Of a DNA stretch of 64,000 nt, positions 17,695-26,850 are shown piece by piece. The number at the start of each line of letters is the position of its first letter. The stretch's first letter is position 1. Source of the stretch: Citricoccus sp. CH26A (GTDB lineage: Bacteria; Actinomycetota; Actinomycetes; Actinomycetales; Micrococcaceae); the NCBI RefSeq assembly GCF_000224415.1, contig NZ_AFXQ01000018.1:1-64000 (forward strand), given 5' to 3'. Made by a program: the position numbers and the translations under genes. The notes beneath the pieces are model-generated. The model had not been told where the DNA came from, made no database searches, and was given only the letters and a program-made list of their open reading frames with translations.

Positions 17695-18498
17695 ATGATC
17701 GACCTGACCATCGCCGACGGGATCGCCGAAGTGGTCCTGAACGCCCCCGAGAAGATGAACGCCCTCAACGAGGAGGCGATCGCCGAGCTGGGCGCGGCCT
17801 ACGACGACGCCGCTGCCGCCGCCTCCCGCGGTGAGGTGCGGGCCCTGCTGCTGCGCGGCGAGGGGCGCGGGTTCTGCGCCGGTCGGGACATCTCCGCGGT
17901 CACCCCCGCGGACGACGACGTGATGGGCTACCTGGGGGACAAGGTCACCCCGCTGCTGAAGACCATGAGCGCCTTCCCCGCACCCACCTTCGCCGCCGTC
18001 CAGGGCGCCTGCCTGGGCGTGGGGCTGGGCCTGGCGATCGCCACGGACGTGGTCTACGTGGCCGAGAACGCCAAGATCGGCTCGCCGTTCGCCAACCTCG
18101 GCGCCACCCTGGACTCCGGCGGCCACTGGCTGTTCACCGAGCGCCTGGGCACCCACCGCACCCTCGACCTGATCTACACGGCCGAACTGATCAGCGGGGC
18201 CGAGGCGGTCTCCTCCGGGCTGTTCTCCCGCGCCATGCCGGCGGAGTCGCTGCTCGAGGACACCCGGGCGATCGTGGCGAAGGTCGCCGCCGGGGCCACG
18301 GGGGCCTTCGTGGCCTCCAAGGGACTCGTGGCGCAGATCCGCGATGAGCGACTGGGCCTGTGGGACTCGATGGCGACCGAGAACCGGGCGCAGGCCGACC
18401 TGTGCGGCACGGAGGACTACGCCGAGGGCTTCGCCGCCTTCCAGCAGAAGCGCAAGCCGGAATTCCGCGGGGTCTCCGGGACGTCCCTGCCGCGCTGA
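17695..18498 (+). CDS. paaG: 1,2-epoxyphenylacetyl-CoA isomerase (PaaG-type crotonase)
   Basis: A 267-residue crotonase-fold protein. Both hydratase glutamates are absent (GVGLGLAIATD and SPFANLG), while an aspartate is placed as in isomerases (ATLDSGGHW). This fits PaaG, which turns the ring epoxide into the oxepin-CoA opened by PaaZ. The start ATG has CAGGAGGC upstream. It follows paaE after a hairpin and is probably transcribed from the paaABCDE promoter, since no separate operator is visible. The PaaG rather than PaaB-type naming is based on active-site residues. Confidence 0.85.
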   Translation: MIDLTIADGIAEVVLNAPEKMNALNEEAIAELGAAYDDAAAAASRGEVRALLLRGEGRGFCAGRDISAVTPADDDVMGYLGDKVTPLLKTMSAFPAPTFAAVQGACLGVGLGLAIATDVVYVAENAKIGSPFANLGATLDSGGHWLFTERLGTHRTLDLIYTAELISGAEAVSSGLFSRAMPAESLLEDTRAIVAKVAAGATGAFVASKGLVAQIRDERLGLWDSMATENRAQADLCGTEDYAEGFAAFQQKRKPEFRGVSGTSLPR

Positions 18499-18520
18499 CG
18501 CGCCGAGCCGTACCGCACAC

Positions 18521-18553
18521 GAAGGCCCGGTCCCCGGTGGGGGCCGGGCCTTC
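18521..18553 (+). terminator. Terminator after paaG
   Basis: GAAGGCCCGG and its complement form the outer stem, with an inner CCCC/GGGG stem and one bulged T, followed by TTCCTG. It ends the paaABCDE-paaG unit. Confidence 0.75.
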
Positions 18554-18676
18554 CTGTGCCCCCGGTCGTGCCGCTTCGCGACCCCGCCGGCGGGGCGGGG
18601 GGGCTGTGTCATGGTGCCGCGGGTCAGTAGAGTCGCGTCGGGCCGTGCGTGACCACCGACATGTCTGTGAGGGCGA

Positions 18677-19513
18677 ATGAGCGAGGACAGGCGTAGGGAG
18701 CTCGGCGAGAACGACTTCGCCATCGAGGAGCACCTGCAGGAGGCGTTCGAGAGCACGATGGAGGAGGGCGCCGAGCGCCTGCACCGCGCGTTCCGTGCCG
18801 TGGTCATCACCGGCCTGTTCGGCGGGATGGAGGTCGGCGTCGGCGTGATGGCCTTCCTGGCCGTCCTGCACGAGACGGACAGCCACCTCCTCGCCGGACT
18901 GGCCTTCAGCGTGGGGCTGATCGCCGTGCTGCTGGCCCACAGCGAGCTGTTCACCGAGGACTTCCACATCCCGATCATGGCCCTGGTCACCCGCCAGGCC
19001 AGCATCTGGAAACTGCTCAGGCTGTGGTCGGTGACCCTGGTGAGCAACCTCGTGGGCGGCTGGGTGTTCATGTGGCTGGTGATGCAGGCCTTCCCCGAGT
19101 GGCGCTCCACCATCGCGGAGGCGGCCCACCACTTCGTTGACGCCCCCTTCTCCCTGCAGACCGCCTGCCTGGCCCTGCTCGGCGGCAGCACGATCACCCT
19201 GATGACCCGGATGCAGAAGGGCACCACGTCGGATGCGGTCCGGGTGGTCGCGGCGATCGGCGGTGGCTTCCTCCTGGCGGGGCTCCAGCTCTTCCACTCG
19301 ATCCTGGACTCGATGTTCATCTTCGGCGCCATGCAGTCCGGGGCGGACATCACCTTCCTGCAGTGGCTGGGGTGGTTCGGCTACACCGTGGTGTTCAACA
19401 TGCTCGGCGGCATCCTCCTGGTGACGGCGCTGCGCATCGTCAGGACGAAGGAACTCGTGGTGCACTACCGGCGCCAGTCGCGACCTGATCCGGACGCCCC
19501 CCGCGACCGGTGA
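18677..19513 (+). CDS. Formate/nitrite transporter (FNT) family channel protein
   Basis: A 278-residue polytopic membrane protein with about six hydrophobic segments. The first is near residues 40-62 (FRAVVITGLFGGMEVGVGVM) and a typical FNT stretch is LLAHSELFTEDFHIPIMALV. The acidic soluble N-terminal tail of about 35 residues resembles YfdC-like members more than FocA or NirC. It probably conducts a small monovalent anion or weak acid. The substrate cannot be told from sequence. It is monocistronic, after the paaG terminator. Confidence 0.8.
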   Translation: MSEDRRRELGENDFAIEEHLQEAFESTMEEGAERLHRAFRAVVITGLFGGMEVGVGVMAFLAVLHETDSHLLAGLAFSVGLIAVLLAHSELFTEDFHIPIMALVTRQASIWKLLRLWSVTLVSNLVGGWVFMWLVMQAFPEWRSTIAEAAHHFVDAPFSLQTACLALLGGSTITLMTRMQKGTTSDAVRVVAAIGGGFLLAGLQLFHSILDSMFIFGAMQSGADITFLQWLGWFGYTVVFNMLGGILLVTALRIVRTKELVVHYRRQSRPDPDAPRDR

Positions 19514-19579
19514 CACCGGCGGCGGGCACGAGAGGGGGCTGGCCCGACCGGCGGCAGGAGGGCCTGGGCCGAGACCGGG

Positions 19580-20047
19580 TCACGGGGCGGCGGGACCGTG
19601 CGTGCTCCCCAGGGGCCCGGACATCATCAGCTCCAGGTCGGCGGGTTCCAGGACCGTGGTCATGCCCCACATCATGAGGGCGGAGGCCGCGATGGAGAGG
19701 ACGAGCCACGCCAGCGAGATCCTGGCCAGGAACCCGAACTCCCGCCGGGTCGCCGCGTGCCGGTCCGAGGACAGCTCGGCGAGGCGCAACCGGGTGCGGT
19801 CCGCGGGGCTGAGGTGCACGGCGCCGCCGTGGAGACGGTTGGGGGCGGTGTCCGTGCCACCGTCGTCCAGGACCGCGACGGTCTGGTCGCGGTCGGTGTC
19901 CTGGCGGAAGTGGTCGATCCGGTCTCCGTGCCGCGCCAGCAGGATGTCCTCGCCCAGCGCCCCGGGAGGGGCGGTGCTGATGGACAGGCGGCCGCGCCGG
20001 GGGACGCGCCGGGCTGCTGACGGGCGAGGGGCTTCGGGCGACTTCAT
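19580..20047 (-). CDS. Hypothetical single-span membrane protein
   Basis: A 155-residue protein not assigned to a family. The first 105 residues are hydrophilic and rich in Arg and Asp. One membrane segment at about 107-130 (ISLAWLVLSIAASALMMWGM) follows a basic stretch, suggesting N-in topology with a short Pro/Gly-rich tail outside. It is convergent with the FNT gene and has its own start at 20047. It is supported by coding-like codon use and a clean membrane segment, but no function is proposed. Confidence 0.55.
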   Translation of the reverse strand: MKSPEAPRPSAARRVPRRGRLSISTAPPGALGEDILLARHGDRIDHFRQDTDRDQTVAVLDDGGTDTAPNRLHGGAVHLSPADRTRLRLAELSSDRHAATRREFGFLARISLAWLVLSIAASALMMWGMTTVLEPADLELMMSGPLGSTHGPAAP

Positions 20048-20148
20048 ACCCCGAGATTACAGTTGCAAACAGTGACTTCCGGCGGTGGCCCGGGGTTTTG
20101 TCGCCAACTTCACCCGGGTCTGTGATACAGGGGACAGGACACGGCGGG

Positions 20149-20598
20149 TCAGCGGGTGTCCATGTCCTCGAAGATCACGAAGGTCGTGGTGTCCAACACG
20201 GCCGGCAGTGGCTGGATGTTGTCGAAGACCACGCGGCGCAGGTCCAGGTTGTCCCGCGCGCGGACCAGCAGCAGGACGTCGAAGTTGCCCCCGACCAGGC
20301 TGACGTGGTGTACCTCCGGGATCCGGGACAGTGCCTCCTTCACCTCTCGCCAACCGTGCTGGCGCAACTTGAGCGTGACGTAGGCCGAGGAGCGCAGTCC
20401 GGCCCGGACGGGGTCCACCACGGCGCTGTAGCGCGTGATGACGCCGTCCTCCTGCAGCCGGTTGATCCGGGCGTAGGCGTGCGCGCGGGAGATGTGGACC
20501 TTCTGGGCGAGCGCCGTCACGGACTGACGGCCGTCCCGCGTCAGCTCGGCCAGGATGCGCTCGTCCACGGAGTCGATCCGGGCTGGCACCTTGTCCAT
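20149..20598 (-). CDS. Lrp/AsnC family transcriptional regulator (BkdR-like)
   Basis: A 149-residue regulator. The N-terminal winged helix includes KVHISRAHAYARINRLQEDG, and the C-terminal RAM ligand domain has EVHHVSLVGGNFDVLLLV. ATG at 20598 has a strong GAGGAGGAACG ribosome site. An upstream in-frame start at 20664 lacks one. It is divergent from the 2-oxoacid dehydrogenase operon, the arrangement of BkdR, which senses branched-chain amino acids. A palindrome at 20681-20693 lies between the two starts. Confidence 0.82.
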   Translation of the reverse strand: MDKVPARIDSVDERILAELTRDGRQSVTALAQKVHISRAHAYARINRLQEDGVITRYSAVVDPVRAGLRSSAYVTLKLRQHGWREVKEALSRIPEVHHVSLVGGNFDVLLLVRARDNLDLRRVVFDNIQPLPAVLDTTTFVIFEDMDTR

Positions 20599-20680
20599 CG
20601 TTCCTCCTCGGTCACCGTGGAGCGTCGGCTCCGGGGACCCCGGGCGGCAGCCCGAAGCATCCACCAGAGTATGCAGGTCC

Positions 20681-20693
20681 GGACAATCTGTCC
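20681..20693. promoter_or_regulatory. Palindrome in the Lrp/E1alpha divergent promoter
   Basis: GGACAATCTGTCC is a perfect inverted repeat with a 3-base centre. It lies 83 bases before the regulator start and 128 before the E1alpha start. It is a good candidate operator for the Lrp/AsnC protein. Confidence 0.5.
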
Positions 20694-20820
20694 ACGATCA
20701 GCCGGGATTGCGGCGACGAAGCATCGACGCACTCCACACTGGTGGGTACAAAGTGACTACCGCCGTGAGCTGGGGCACAGGCTTGTGCCCCCGGCGGCGG
20801 GGAAACGTCCAGGAGGAACG

Positions 20821-21984
20821 ATGAGCGACGACGTCCGCACCGACATCGCCGAGGCTGCCCGCAGCTTCGGCATCACGCCGGAGGACTACATGCTCCCGGC
20901 CCGCCACCTGATCCGGATCGTGGACCAGGACGGCACCGTCCTGTCCACCGAGGAGCAGGGCGCCGAGCCGGGCCATGACTATCCGGTCCCCGCCGACGAG
21001 GACCTGCTCGAGGCCTACCGGCGCCTCGTGGCCGGCCGGCGCATCAATGACCAGAACTCGGCGCTCGTGCGCCAGGGCCGGATGGCGGTCTATCCCTCGA
21101 GTCACGGCCAGGAGGCCTGCCAGGTGGCCGCCGCCGCCTGCCTGGGGGAGGGGGACTGGCTGTTCCCCACCTACCGGGACACCGTGGCCGTGATCTCCCG
21201 GGGCGTGGACCCGGTGGAGGCCATGACGATCTTCCGCGGGGACTGGCACGGCGGCTTCGACCCGCGGCAGCACAAGGTCGGCATCCAGTCCACGCCGCTG
21301 ACCACCCAGCTGCTGCACGCCGTCGGGGTGGCGCACGCCGCCCGGCTGCGCGGAGAGGACACCGTGGTCGTGGCCATGTGCGGGGACGGCGCCACGAGTG
21401 AGGGCGACTTCCACGAGGCGCTGAACTTCGCCGCGGTCTTCCACCTGCCGGTGATCTTCTTCGTGCAGAACAACCAGTACGCCATCTCGGTGCCGCTGGC
21501 ACGCCAGACCGTCGCCCCGTCGCTGGCCCACAAGGCGGTGGGCTACGGCATGGCCGGCGAGCGGGTGGACGGCAACGACCTCGTGGCCCTGCTGGCCGTG
21601 CTCGAACGCGGCGTCCGGCTGGTCCGCGGCGGGGCCGGGCCGCTGTTGGTGGAGGCCCACACCTACCGGATCCAGGCGCACACCAACGCCGATGACGCCA
21701 CCCGCTACCGAGAGGACGCCGAGGTCCAGGAGTGGCTGGCGAAGGACCCGGTGAAGCGGATGCGCACCTACCTCACCGACCGCGGGCTGCTCACCGAGGA
21801 GCTGCAGTCCCGCTACGAGCAGGAGGCCGAGGACATCGCCAGCGCCCTGCGCGAGGGCATGAACCGCGAGAGCACCCCGGACCCCCAGGACCTGTTCGCC
21901 CACGTCTATTCCGTCCCCACTCCCCAACTGGCCGAGCAGTCCGCGATGCTGGCCGAGGAACTCTCCCGCGAGGAGGCATCATGA
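20821..21984 (+). CDS. bkdA: 2-oxoacid dehydrogenase E1 alpha subunit (branched-chain type)
   Basis: A 387-residue thiamine-diphosphate enzyme subunit that decarboxylates the 2-oxoacids from Val, Leu and Ile. The TPP/Mg motif reads GDGATSEGDFHEALNFAA, ending at FFVQNNQYAIS. The phosphorylation-loop-like HTNADDATRYRE is present without obvious regulatory serines. ATG at 20821 follows AGGAGGAACG. Its stop overlaps the E1beta start (ATGA), and E2 follows. The branched-chain assignment rests on the divergent Lrp-type regulator and on E1alpha/E1beta being separate proteins. A pyruvate or acetoin substrate is possible. Confidence 0.8.
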   Translation: MSDDVRTDIAEAARSFGITPEDYMLPARHLIRIVDQDGTVLSTEEQGAEPGHDYPVPADEDLLEAYRRLVAGRRINDQNSALVRQGRMAVYPSSHGQEACQVAAAACLGEGDWLFPTYRDTVAVISRGVDPVEAMTIFRGDWHGGFDPRQHKVGIQSTPLTTQLLHAVGVAHAARLRGEDTVVVAMCGDGATSEGDFHEALNFAAVFHLPVIFFVQNNQYAISVPLARQTVAPSLAHKAVGYGMAGERVDGNDLVALLAVLERGVRLVRGGAGPLLVEAHTYRIQAHTNADDATRYREDAEVQEWLAKDPVKRMRTYLTDRGLLTEELQSRYEQEAEDIASALREGMNRESTPDPQDLFAHVYSVPTPQLAEQSAMLAEELSREEAS

Positions 21985-23177
21985 GCACCACCCAGAACAC
22001 CGACGCCGGCCCCCGACCGGGGAGCGCCCAGACCGGACCGGACACCGGTGAGATCACGGTCGCCGTGGATGCCGCCCGGGAGTCGACCACGCGGGCCGGC
22101 GGCGCCGGCGTCCCGCAGCCCCGGCCGGAGTCCCCGGCCGCCCCGGTCCCGGCCGGACCGGTCACGATGGCCAAGGCCCTCAACGCGGCCCTGGCCGATG
22201 CGCTGTCGGCCGATGCCGGCGTCGTGGTCTTCGGAGAGGACGTGGGCACCCTCGGCGGAGTCTTCCGCATCACCGACGGGCTGGCCGCCCGGTTCGGCAC
22301 GGACCGCTGCTTCGACACCCCGCTGGCCGAGTCCGGGATCGCCGGGATGAGCGTGGGCATGGCGATCAACGGGATGCGCCCGGTCATCGAGATGCAGTTC
22401 GACGCCTTCGCCTACCCGGCGTTCGAGCAGATCGCCTCGCACATCGCCAAGATGTCCAACCGCACCCGCGGGGCCCTGCCCATGCCGATCGTCATCCGCA
22501 TCCCGTACGCCGGGGGCATCGGCGGCGTGGAGCACCACTGCGACTCCTCCGAGGCGTACTACGCGCACACCCCGGGGCTGAAGGTCGTCACCCCGGCCAC
22601 CGTGGCCGACGCCTACCTGCTGCTGCGCGCGGCCATCGACTCCGACGACCCGATCGTCTTCATGGAGCCCAAGAAGCTGTACTTCTCCAAGGACCGGGTG
22701 GACCTGGACGCGCTGCGCGAGCAGTACGAGTCCGGGGCCGCGTCCGGCACCGGTCCGCGGGCGGCCGTGGAGTCCGGCGGGGCCGCCATCGCGCGCACCG
22801 GCAGCGACGCCACCCTGATCGCCTACGGGCCCTCCGTGCCCACCGCCCTGGCCGCGGCCGCCGCGGCGGCGGAGGAGGGGCGCTCGCTCGAGGTGGTGGA
22901 CGTGCGCACGATCGTGCCGTTCGACGACGCCACCGTGTCCGAGTCCGTCCGCAGGACCGGACGGGCGATCGTGATCTCCGAGGAGTCCGGCTTCGCGTCC
23001 GTGGCCTCCGAGATCGCCGCCCGGGTCCAGGAGCGCTGCTTCCACTCACTGGCCGCACCCGTCCTGCGGGTGACCGGCTTCGACATCCCCTACCCGGCGC
23101 CGAAGCTGGAGCACCACTTCCTGCCCGGGGTGGACCGCATCCTGGACGCCGTCGACGACCTGCAATGGGAGGACTGA
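21981..23177 (+). CDS. bkdB: 2-oxoacid dehydrogenase E1 beta subunit
   Basis: A 398-residue transketolase-like subunit. The family body starts at about residue 62 (MAKALNAALADALSADAGVV) with GEDVGTLGGVFRIT next and HCDSSEAYYAHTPGL later. The first 60 residues are Pro/Ala/Gly-rich and not part of the usual fold, making the protein longer than the typical 325-340. A start at the internal ATG near residue 62 is possible, but the ATG at 21981 overlaps the E1alpha stop and fits coupled translation. It forms the alpha2beta2 E1 with the previous gene product. Confidence 0.82.
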   Translation: MSTTQNTDAGPRPGSAQTGPDTGEITVAVDAARESTTRAGGAGVPQPRPESPAAPVPAGPVTMAKALNAALADALSADAGVVVFGEDVGTLGGVFRITDGLAARFGTDRCFDTPLAESGIAGMSVGMAINGMRPVIEMQFDAFAYPAFEQIASHIAKMSNRTRGALPMPIVIRIPYAGGIGGVEHHCDSSEAYYAHTPGLKVVTPATVADAYLLLRAAIDSDDPIVFMEPKKLYFSKDRVDLDALREQYESGAASGTGPRAAVESGGAAIARTGSDATLIAYGPSVPTALAAAAAAAEEGRSLEVVDVRTIVPFDDATVSESVRRTGRAIVISEESGFASVASEIAARVQERCFHSLAAPVLRVTGFDIPYPAPKLEHHFLPGVDRILDAVDDLQWED

Positions 23178-23178
23178 G

Positions 23179-24843
23179 ATGACTGTCCGCACGTTCCTGC
23201 TCCCGGACCTGGGAGAGGGCCTGACCGAGGCCGACATCATCCGCTGGCTCGTCTCCGCCGGGGACACGGTGGCCGTGGACCAGCCGATCGTCGAGGTGGA
23301 GACGGCGAAGTCCCTCGTGGAGGTGCCCAGCCCCTTCGGCGGCATCGTCACCACGCTGCACGCCGAGGCCGGCACCACGCTGGACGTGGGCAGGCCCCTG
23401 GTGTCCGTGGAGGACGGGACCGGGCCGGGTGCTCCTGCCGCCGGTCCCGGATCCGCGGGATCGGCGGCCGCCCCGACCGACGCCGACTGGGCCGGGACCG
23501 TCCCCGTGGAGGGGGCCCAGTCCTACACCGAGGAGGAGCGGGCCGGCGCGCACCCGGAGGCGGCGGCCGAGGCCGGTGTGGTCGCCGCGGATGAGAGCGG
23601 TCCCGACGCCGAGGACGACGGCGGCTCCGGCAACGTGCTGATCGGGTACGGCACCCCCGGGGGTGCGGCCAGGGGCCGGACCCGGCGCCGGAAGGGGACG
23701 GGCGGCGGGCCGGCGACCGCCACCGCTGGACGCGCGCCCCAGGGGCCGGCCGGTACGAGGGACGACGGGCCGTCCACGCACGCCGTGTTCGCCCAGGCCG
23801 CAGAGCAGGCCCCTGCCGGTGACCGAGGGGCCGGTGCACCGGATGCCCCGGTGGGGCGCCACGACGACGGCCAGCGGCACGCCCCGCGCGTGGTCAACCC
23901 GCTGGTGCGGAAGCTGGCCCGTGACCATGCGGTGGACCTGTCCGCCGTGCGCGGCTCGGGCCCCGGCGGACTGGTGATGCGCGCGGACGTGATGGCCGCC
24001 GTCGGGATCGCCCCGGAGAGCGAGGGCGTCCCCTCCGCACCGCCGGCCGGTGAGGCCGCGCTCGCGGCGTCCGCCGGAGCGGCGGGTCCGGCCGGTGCAG
24101 CGGCCCCGGCCGGGGAGCTGGACGCACGCACGGGACTTGGTGTGGCCGGCGTCGAGAAGGTGTCCGGTGTGCGCAAGGCGACCGCGGCGGCGATGTCCCG
24201 ATCGCGTCGGGAGATCCCCGAGGCGACCGTGTGGGTGGACGTGGACGTCACCCCGCTGCTGGACCTGCGCGCCGCGATGAAGGCGCGCGGGGACGAACAG
24301 GTCCCCGGCGTGCTGGCGTTCGCCTCCCGGTTCGCGCTCGCGGGCCTGGCGAAGTACCCGGCGCTCGCGCAGCGGTTCGAGGAGGACGGCGAGGGCGGAC
24401 ACCGCATCGTGTCCTTCGACGGCATCAACCTCGGCGTCGCGGTGCAGTCCGACCGCGGGCTCGTGGTGCCCTCCATCCGCGGCGCCCACCGGATGAGCGC
24501 GCGGCAGTTGCAGGCCGAGTTGCGCCGGGTGACCGAGCTGGCCCGCTCCGGCAGGGGCACGCCGCAGGAACTGTCCGGCGGGACGTTCACCATCAACAAC
24601 TACGGCATCTTCGGCACGGACGGTTCCGCGGCGATCATCAACCATCCCGAGGTCGCGATCCTCGGGATGGGGCGGATCATCGACCGGCCGTGGGTGGTGG
24701 ACGGCCAGCTGGCCGTGCGCAAGGTGATGCAGCTGTCCCTGGTGTTCGACCACCGCGTCTGCGACGGGGGAGAGGCCGGCGGCTTCCTCCGGTTCGTGGC
24801 CGACTGCTTCGAGAACCCGGTGGGGCTGCTGGCGGACGTGTGA
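23179..24843 (+). CDS. bkdC: Dihydrolipoamide acyltransferase (E2) of the 2-oxoacid dehydrogenase
   Basis: A 554-residue E2 with one lipoyl domain (residues 1-80, lipoylated Lys44 in EVETAKSLVEV), a long low-complexity Ala/Pro/Gly linker at about 85-235, an E1/E3-binding domain at about 236-275 (VNPLVRKLARDHAVDL) and a second linker. The catalytic domain ends with the HRVCDGG motif (His525). It transfers the acyl group to CoA. The linkers are unusually long. No lipoamide dehydrogenase (E3) gene follows, so the complex must borrow E3 from elsewhere in the genome. Confidence 0.85.
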   Translation: MTVRTFLLPDLGEGLTEADIIRWLVSAGDTVAVDQPIVEVETAKSLVEVPSPFGGIVTTLHAEAGTTLDVGRPLVSVEDGTGPGAPAAGPGSAGSAAAPTDADWAGTVPVEGAQSYTEEERAGAHPEAAAEAGVVAADESGPDAEDDGGSGNVLIGYGTPGGAARGRTRRRKGTGGGPATATAGRAPQGPAGTRDDGPSTHAVFAQAAEQAPAGDRGAGAPDAPVGRHDDGQRHAPRVVNPLVRKLARDHAVDLSAVRGSGPGGLVMRADVMAAVGIAPESEGVPSAPPAGEAALAASAGAAGPAGAAAPAGELDARTGLGVAGVEKVSGVRKATAAAMSRSRREIPEATVWVDVDVTPLLDLRAAMKARGDEQVPGVLAFASRFALAGLAKYPALAQRFEEDGEGGHRIVSFDGINLGVAVQSDRGLVVPSIRGAHRMSARQLQAELRRVTELARSGRGTPQELSGGTFTINNYGIFGTDGSAAIINHPEVAILGMGRIIDRPWVVDGQLAVRKVMQLSLVFDHRVCDGGEAGGFLRFVADCFENPVGLLADV

Positions 24844-24952
24844 TCGGTGGGGCACTGCGGGTGGGCGCCTCCACCGCAGTGCCCCACCGTCGCCCACCGG
24901 TGTCCTGGACAGGCCGGACCCCGTGGCCTGGCCCCGGGCCGACACATTGTGT

Positions 24953-24991
24953 ATCAAATTGTTGACAATCCAATGAGGCGCATGCCCTAAT
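24953..24991 (+). promoter_or_regulatory. Promoter and GntR-type operator of the 4-oxalomesaconate operon
   Basis: TTGACA (24962-24967) and CCTAAT (24986-24991) form a promoter with an 18-base spacer. ATTGTTGACAAT (24958-24969) is an inverted repeat covering the -35 box. The 20 bases at 24953-24972 are 17/20 identical to 61883-61902 in front of a GntR gene, so that regulator probably represses here. Confidence 0.65.
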
Positions 24992-25069
24992 GAGGGGAGA
25001 GTACGAGGGTCTCGCCGCCCGCGCGGCAGTGCTGAGGCCCTTCATCCTTCGACCTTCCAGGAGTGGGGC

Positions 25070-25773
25070 ATGAGCGGCGTCGTCGTCACGGACATCTCGC
25101 GCACGGACGGGGCGGTGGTCGACGCCCTGGCCCGGCACGGGGTGGCCACCGTCCATGAGGCGATGGGCCGCACCGGCCTGGCGGGTCCGTCGCTGCGGCC
25201 GATCCAGCAGGGCGTGCGCATCGCGGGAACGGCCGTGACCGTCATCGGCCAGCCCGGTGACAACCTCATGATCCACGCGGCCGTCGAACAGGTGCGCCCC
25301 GGTGACGTCCTGGTGGTCACCACCACCTCGCCCTCGGTCGACGGTGCCTTCGGTGACCTCTTCGCGACGGCGCTCAAGGCCCGCGGCGTGCGCGGCCTCG
25401 TCACCACGACCGGCGTCCGGGACACCCAGGACCTGCGGGACATGGACTTCCCCGTCTGGGCCGCCGCGGTGTTCTCGCAGGGCACCGTCAAGGCCACGGG
25501 GGATCGGTGAACGTGCCGGTCATCGTCGAGGGGGTGCGGGTCGAGCCCGGTGACGTGGTCATCGCGGACGACGACGGCGTCGTCGTGGTCCCGCAGGACC
25601 ACGCCGCCGAGGCCTTGGCCGCCGCCGAGGCGCGCGCGGCCAAGGAGGAGGCCGACCGTGCGGCCTACGCCGCCGGCACCGAGCTGAGCCTGGACCGCAA
25701 GGGACTGCGTTCCCTCCTGTCCGAACTCGGCGTCGAGTACACCACCCAGGCCGAGTACCGCCGTGGCCGGTGA
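25070..25773 (+). pseudogene. galC: 4-carboxy-4-hydroxy-2-oxoadipate aldolase (LigK/GalC-type), interrupted by a one-base frameshift
   Basis: An RraA-fold aldolase that splits 4-carboxy-4-hydroxy-2-oxoadipate into pyruvate and oxaloacetate, ending the meta-cleavage branch. VHEAMGRTGLAGPSLRPI near residue 30 and TTGVRDTQDLRDMDFPVW near residue 115 match the family. The frame breaks after SQGTVKAT and resumes as VNVPVIVEGVRVEPGDVVIA. Adding one G to the G5 run at 25498-25502 restores a protein of about 234 residues, close to the family size. Without correction there are two fragments, 25070-25510 and 25507-25773. Function is inferred from the family and from the next three genes. Confidence 0.78.
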
Positions 25774-26838
25774 TCCCGTCCGCGACGGCGTCCCGTGCAT
25801 GCTGATCCGCGGCGGCACCAGCAAGGGCGTCTTCTTCCTCGCCACGGACGTGCCGGAGGACCCGGATGAGCGTGACGCGCTGCTGCTGCGGATCATGGGC
25901 ACCCCGGACCCCGCCAGGTCGACGGGATCGGCGGGGCCCACCCGCTGACGAGCAAGGCCGCGATCGTCTCCCGCTCGGAGGTGGCCGGCATCGACGTCGA
26001 CTACCTGTTCCTCCAGCTCGGCGTGGACGAGGCTGTCGTCGGCACCACGCAGACCTGCGGGAACCTGCTGGCCGGCGTCGGCCCGTTCGCGGTCGAACGA
26101 GGCCTCGTCGACGCCGAGGCGTCCACGACCTCGATCCGGGTCCGCATGCTCAACACCGGCGACGTCGCGACCGCGACGTTCGCCACCCCGGACGGCCGGG
26201 TCGACTACGACGGCGACGTGGGCATAGACGGCGTGCCCGGCACCGCCGGCGGGATCCGCCTGGATGTCGGGGCGGGACCGGAGCGCTCGCTCCTGCCCAC
26301 CGGCAACGTCACCGACACGATCGACGGTCACGAGGCCACCCTCGTCTCCAACGGGATGCCGGTCGTGTTGCTCCGCGCCGCGGAGTTCGGCGTCACCGGC
26401 GAGGAGGCTCCCGAGGACCTCGAGTCCCGTCCCGGACTGGCCGAGGCCCTCGAGGGCGTCCGCCGGCAGGCGGGGCCGCTCATGGGGCTGGGGGACGTGA
26501 CGGGGCAGACCGTCCCGAAGATGTTCCTGCTCTCCGCGCCCCGCGCCGGCGGCGCCATCTCCACCCGGGCCTTCATCCCGCACCGGGTCCACGCGGCCAT
26601 CGGCGTGTTGATGGCCGCGTCCGTCGCCGCCGGGATCCGCCTGCCCGGTGCGGTCGGTTCCGAACTCGCCGTGCTGCCCGACGGCGGCCCGGACCTCATC
26701 GAACACCCTTCCGGCATCTTCCCCGCCCAGGTCAGCGTGACCTGCGACGACGAGGGGACGTGGCGCGCCACCAGCACCTCCGTCCGGACCACCCGCAAGA
26801 TCTTCGACGGCCGGGTCTTCCCCCGGCCCCGCCTCTGA
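25763..26838 (+). pseudogene. galD: PrpF-family isomerase, probable 4-oxalomesaconate tautomerase (GalD-type), interrupted by a one-base frameshift
   Basis: A PrpF-fold protein that converts keto and enol forms of 4-oxalomesaconate for the hydratase. The family start VPCMLIRGGTSKGVFFLATD and later TTQTCGNLLAGVGPFAVERG, with its typical Cys, are visible. The frame breaks at IMGTPDP and resumes at QVDGIGGAHPLTSKAAIVS. Adding one C to the C4 run at 25909-25912 restores about 358 residues, the family size. The GTG start at 25763 overlaps the aldolase stop. Other PrpF proteins act on 2-methylaconitate, so the substrate is inferred from the hydratase and aldolase genes beside it. Confidence 0.78.
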
Positions 26839-26850
26839 AAGGACCCCGCC

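Noticed and set aside
18191-19516. Minus-strand frame opposite paaG and the FNT channel
   Set aside because: It crosses a terminator and two clear genes, and the translation looks like random GC-rich sequence.
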